This document shows, one piece after another, positions 59,234 through 64,000 of a stretch of 64,000 bases of DNA (positions within the stretch are counted from its first letter, which is position 1; the number at the start of each line of letters is the position of its first letter). The notes under the pieces were generated by a model. That model had not been told where the DNA came from and did not search any database. It saw only the letters and a program-made list of their open reading frames with translations. The translations under genes were made by a program, and so were the position numbers. Source of the DNA: Astropecten irregularis (taxonomy: Eukaryota; Echinodermata; Asteroidea; Paxillosida; Astropectinidae); NCBI GenBank assembly GCA_963971285.1, contig OZ020257.1:15948602-16012601 (forward strand). The letters run 5' to 3'.

Positions 59234-59369
59234 CTATCCAAATGGTGATGTTGATTATCACCGCTTTCATCACCGTTCTCGTGTTTCTGGACTTGACGGC
59301 GTGCACGATAAGGTAGTAGCGGTCCACTGTCATGGCCGTCAGCGTGAAACAAGTGGCCTGCACGGTGAC
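59234..59369 (-). CDS. Peptide GPCR TM3 exon, kisspeptin-receptor-like
   Basis: 136 bp bounded by the acceptor TTCCTTTCCTGCAG and the donor ATAG/GTAAG. It encodes VTVQATCFTLTAMTVDRYYL, then IVHAVKSRNTRTVMKAVIIN and ITIWI. The word QATCxTLTAM(S/T)VDR(W/Y)Y is characteristic of kisspeptin receptors (GPR54), and DRY-type residues are present (DRY). The start after the VxVQATC border matches my memory of the vertebrate KISS1R exon layout. The final G plus TC from either downstream exon gives valine, so both A and B keep frame. TM1-TM2 exons are not in the window and presumably lie beyond 64000. The kisspeptin assignment is from memory of the family; galanin or allatostatin-A receptors are the alternatives. 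Confidence 0.8.
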
Positions 59370-62300
59370 CTGCAGGAAAGGAATAACACATACGAATACA
59401 GATAAGGTATAAATCTCATTCATTTGGGGACTTAGACCAAGAGTCTCCATGCATATTAGGTTTCGGTTTCGTTCTTCACACTTGTTCCTGTTGGGGAAGC
59501 ATTTTGTTTGTGTGTCTATTGCGATGGCTATATTGATGGCTATATTGTGCTATTTGCTGGTATTAACTGTTCACCAGAACACAGTTAAAGTGTGTGCTTC
59601 TTCAACGGATTGTGAATCTTTACACGACATCTAGCGAGCCAGAACTCCCTTGCCTCATGCAGTCTAGCTGTTGTCAACTTTACAACAAGTCACGCTCTGG
59701 GGATGCAAAATGAGTTAAGGTCTTAATGCTCAAGTCTAAGCTGTGAATGCGACCGTGAGTTCACACAGGGCAATATGTTTTAATAATTGCATTGCTATAA
59801 TTCCTTTAGTAAGATTTTCAATGACTTAACACAATACATAAACGGCAATATTGGATCGCGATTCGCATGTAAGCCGCATAGAATGTTTTGATAAATACAA
59901 TGTATAGGTAGTTCTGAGCACCGTGAATCAAAGACATTAGGTCTCGGAGCTTTGTTTCTATAATTATGGTGTATATGTTAATTAATGTCAGAAACAAGTT
60001 CCAACTAGTGACGACCAAGAACGTTGAAGATTTGTCCTTTTGTCAGCAAGAGAGATTGGCGTACTTCCTTCCGTAAACCCTTTAAAAAGGAAGACTGCAA
60101 TGTAATTTGTTGTAGTAATCCGATCTGTTCTTTCATTCCGCTGGACTGGTTAACCTCATTGCGTCCTGGGTATCTCTTTTCACGAATGCCACAGGTCACT
60201 TTCCTTCATCACAGTATTACTTCCTCCTCGTTCTGACATACCAAACTAAAAAGTAGGTCTTGGGACTTAATTAGCTGAGACCGGTAGTCTACATCAGCAA
60301 GAACGAGGCCTCTTTCTCTCCCCCTCTCCCCGTCTCCGACGAGGGCGATTCTGTATGAACCTCTTCTGGGTGTCTGCGGTTCCTCCATCATCCTGGCTCA
60401 ATTATAGAAGCAGGCTCGCAGGCAGATTAAGACCCACTGAGGGAAAGATGTAAGGCGTGCGCTGTGGATTGCCTCGGCAATCCCGGGGTTCGTTCTCAAT
60501 CACCGTCTTCAAACCCAATCCCTACCCCTTCCTTTACCCCCCCCGTCTTTCCCCTCCTCTCCCTACCCTGGCAACAACCTCCCCCCTCGTCGGATACATT
60601 GACGGGGCTTCCGGCTTCGCAGTCCGGGCGGATCTTTGGGACAGCGTGTTTTGACAAGGTGAATAAACGCGCTTGCACTCGGACACACACATACACACAA
60701 CGAAAAGGTCCCGTGTCATCAATATCGCTCATCATTAGTTTCTGGTGAGCAATTTGTCACAAACGGGGCTTGGGCTTCTGCGTCTATCCAAAATGCATCA
60801 CTGTATTCTGTATTATTGCCCACGTGGTGAAATTGTAGACGTAGTGGTTGGCATTGATTAACCCTAAGCACGGTGCATCGCAAACTCATTCAACTGCTTC
60901 CCGAGGCGCGCCGTGACGCAGCTTATGTGGTTCAATATCTATGTGCTGCACTTCGTCTGTAAATGTCACAAAAGATGCTCCTCTTTTTTTTTTACATTAC
61001 TGATCTGTATATCAAGCATCATTTTGAATAGAGATGCGAAATGAAGCCACTCTTGGTATAAAATAGAACAGAGCGCAACGTCACGAAACTATTTGTAAAA
61101 AAGGAATGAGGACAAAATTGAAAAAAAAAATGTAATCGCTACTGTACTGATGGAGAGCAATCTGACAATCTGAAATGGGCAGAGGTTTCCTCTAACGGAA
61201 ATGAATCGACGTACAAGAATAGGGTTAAGTAGTCAATATACGCAACCTTCTTACTGTTTCCGTATAGCGAGGCAAATCAAAGTGCCACAAGTCAGTATAT
61301 AATGTACAGCAGACCTAATAGTGCCAATGGGCTATTCTCCCAAATGATGTTATCTTAACGCAGCATTTGGATAGTCTGTAATATACCTCCGAAATCTTAT
61401 ACTGGCTTTTTGTCAGTGCCCCCTACAGTCCCTAGACTAGACCTTCCAAGCCAATGAACCTATAGAAGAGCGAAGAGCGAACATCGAACATTGAACAGAG
61501 ATAGAGAGAGAGGGGGGGGGGGAGTTGGGTGCCACTGAGCACGCTTGAAAGACAGGATGCTTTTAAAGCTAAGGTATATCCACCTTCGGGTGACATGTCA
61601 TCTCGTCCCCAGACCTGACATTACCACATCGCCCCAGGAATCCACAGGGCTTTACCTTTAATCCGTTTTGTTTTCTCCATGTAAAAGAGGGGCTACGACC
61701 CCCTCCGGCGATGTTACACTTTCTCTGTCACGGTGTGCTTTTAAGCATCAGAAGCTCGCAAATTAAGAGTCATGGTGCGTATTACGGCGCGACTTCATCC
61801 TTTTTTATTTTGTGGCCGATGTTCGGAGGCGTTATAGGCTCATGCACTCTCGCTCGCGTACTCAGAGCAGATAGTAGATCGTACGATTGTGCCCGAGAAG
61901 TTTTTCCCCGTCGTTTACGCTGTAGGGAACTAATCGTGTTTATCTCCGTCTTCATACCTTCTTTTCCTCACTATAAAGCAATATACCGCTTTGATTGGGT
62001 CCCTTTTTTGGCACTTGGGCACGTTTGGATGGAGAAGATTTTTGTCATTTAAATCTCGGGATTTTATTTTTTCTTCAAAAGGCGGCAATATACGTCTGGG
62101 AAACAAATTATAAGGGAAGGAAAAAAAAGCGATGCATGCATTGCAAGGAAGCGAAGAAATAGCGATGACGAGGGCCTGACATTCCGTGCAGATTCTAACC
62201 GGCATACACTGATGAGATAAAGTCCGGGAGAAAAACAGAGTCATGTCTGGCCAAAGATCACGTAGGGTAGAGTCATGTTGTCTGGCTGGGATGTTTTTAC

Positions 62301-64000
62301 AACAATCGCCATGCGTGTCCGTTCTAGAACATCCCCTATCAATATTAGTACACTGCCTGCGTACTAGGACGGTCCAAGTTTCGAATAAAAATAATTGCAA
62401 CTCACTAAATGAAACTCCACAGACGAAGAATTCTAATGAAACGTGTGGCACTCGGGCAATTAAGATACGGAATGCACAAACGTATTAAAGCATAAACATG
62501 AAAATGAGGTTCATTGTCAACAAGATTGCACCGTAGCTGCCCTGGGACCGACTGGCATGTTCTGACTCGACAGGGAATGGCTACGGTTGCAATTTTTCCA
62601 TTCTTATTAATCAGCATTTCACTGTGCTCGCAACGGAAGCCCGTGTCGCTGCATGCTTTAGAAAGACAGCGTGGTCTCGCAAATAAACTGATGAGATACA
62701 CTCACACGTTCCACTCCACGCCAAACAGAACGAAGTCAATTGAGCAGGACAATCCTATTATTATGGACAGGAATGTTGTTTTTCTCATTGGCCGAAACTG
62801 GATCTTTATTGTATGAAATCCAAGCCACGAAAATTGCATGATTTAAAAGCTAATCCACTACCTAGAAACTTTTAAAATTGACAGACTTTGCGTCCGGGCC
62901 GGCCCTGGGATTTTGTCAGAGACGCCCGGCCCGTGTGCAAATGCAATATAGAGGCAGGCCCTTGTTCCATTTCAGTGCAAAGAGCTATCAGAGTCTCCTT
63001 CACTAAAATGCTATTCTTCAAGATTGGATCAATTTTTTTGCCTTACAGAATTAAGACCCAGTGCATGACTCGAAATACTGAAGAAAACCGTGGGAAGAAA
63101 TAAGCGATTAAGATAAGTCAGTGTAGACAAAAAAAATCAGAGTCAATTTTATTCAAAATGTTTTCCTCGGGGTGAAGATAATTGAACTGAAAGAGAAGAC
63201 AGCAACCCGGTTCCGATTCGTTTAAATGCCGTGCCAAAGTCATTTGCTCAAACGGCAATTATTACAGAGAAGAACCTTTCCGATTCAAGGATGGGAACAG
63301 ACATTGAGGTAAACTTTGCGTTTATATTCAGAAATATATAAAGCAAGATGTTGGCTAAGCTGGACTTTAAAGACAGTCATGGGGTCGATTTCACGAAGCC
63401 CTACGATCGATCGTAACTCGAGTTGCGAAGGATAACCCATCGTATCCTACGACTTCTACGTGGGGCTACAATGCATCATAAGTCCTACGATTGAGAGCTT
63501 AAGTTATGAGTTTGATGCAGTCTTGTAGTCGAGTATCAAAATTCGAGTACCGTGTTTTCCGAGTACCCACAAAGTGCCGAGTACGGGCCGAGTCCGAATA
63601 ACTTTTAATCGATTCCTGGGCCAAAAAAAAAGAGTTGGAGTTTATCAGAGTCCGAGTACGAGCCAAGTTCGAGTACAAAGACATCGAGCACATCCAAACT
63701 TTGGTGAAATCGACCTCTGGTCTCATCAGTCCGTCGCATGTGCCTGTAAGACCAGCAAAACCAGAACAAATGTGTATTTCCTTAATTTTCCCCTCATTTC
63801 ATCCATTTCCTAAACTTGGGGCGGGGTGAACGGCAACAACAACCTAATCTGCGCACCAGGCAATCACCCATAGATTCCCCTGATACAAAACGCCACGCGG
63901 GTTAAGAGAGAGACAACTCAACTCCGGGGCTCCTTTCCATTACGTCAACCCTCCCCGAGCAATAAGATGAGAAATGTCTGCCCTAGGAGATAGCACAGTT
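59370..64000. other. Probable upstream intron of the GPCR, no exon recognised
   Basis: No TM1 or TM2 exon is visible on the minus strand and no gene on the plus strand. Several CT-rich or G-rich tracts (60535-60590, 61510-61521) and a family B MITE at 63381 are present. The 173-codon frame at 61930-62451 (minus) has no domain. A short CGAGTAC word recurs several times at 63510-63680. Confidence 0.5.
63381..63512. mobile_element. Palindromic MITE, family B (copy 4)
   Basis: GGGGTCGATTTCACGAAGCC, then CGATCGATCGTAACTCGAGT, with TAAGTTATGAGTTTG as the decayed right arm. Matches 37229-37369 in order and orientation. Confidence 0.75.

Noticed and set aside
61930-62451. 173-codon minus-strand frame as the missing GPCR TM1-TM2 exon
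   Set aside because: The translation lacks the TM1/TM2 signatures expected (GN..V, LAxxD) and is interrupted by polar stretches.

Overview
The window is nuclear DNA from an invertebrate deuterostome, most probably an echinoderm. The basis is a multi-exon animal gene with GT-AG introns (the 3' part of the RBR ubiquitin ligase ARIH1), exons of a kisspeptin-receptor-like GPCR, AT-rich intergenic DNA full of short palindromic MITEs, and no prokaryotic features. The class (sea star, sea urchin or other) cannot be fixed from sequence alone. No rRNA, CRISPR, viral or toxin genes were seen.

Layout. (1) 281-4737, plus strand: the last nine coding exons of ARIH1, from the IBR domain to the stop codon, followed by a probable long 3' UTR. 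(2) About 6.6-13.1 kb: intergenic DNA with MITEs, a 28-bp minisatellite, a hAT-type MITE with a perfect 8-bp target duplication and a LINE remnant. (3) 13.2-26.4 kb: a cluster of three immunoglobulin-superfamily membrane receptors. IgR1 (13201-14988, minus) and IgR2 (19902-21815, plus) are complete single-exon genes, each with a signal peptide, three Ig domains, one transmembrane helix and a tyrosine-rich tail. IgR3 (24988-26334, minus) keeps one clear Ig domain, the helix and the tail; its 5' end is unresolved. (4) About 26.5-55.9 kb: a gene desert with TTAA-flanked MITEs, palindromes, a tRNA-derived SINE and a degenerate minisatellite. (5) 56.4-59.4 kb, minus strand: one exon for TM3 of a peptide GPCR, then two tandem, intact, phase-matched exons that each encode TM4-TM7 plus a tail. 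(6) 59.4-64 kb: no recognisable gene, probably intron of the GPCR.

The most unusual system is the Ig receptor cluster. The three tails carry different signalling codes. IgR1 has ITIM-type motifs (VHYAKV, LTYAEL) and a YxN motif. IgR3 has ITIMs followed by an ITSM (VTYEDL, VTYAFL, TEYSKV), the order used by PD-1-type receptors. IgR2 has seven YxxP motifs of the Crk/Nck adaptor type and no classic ITIM. IgR1 and IgR2 share several ectodomain signatures, so they look like paralogues whose tails diverged. This would fit a set of inhibitory and adaptor-recruiting immune-type receptors, but function is inferred from motifs only.

The second notable system is the GPCR. A single TM3 exon faces two alternative TM4-TM7 terminal exons only 105 bp apart, so one locus could make two receptors with different ligand-binding and G-protein-coupling halves.
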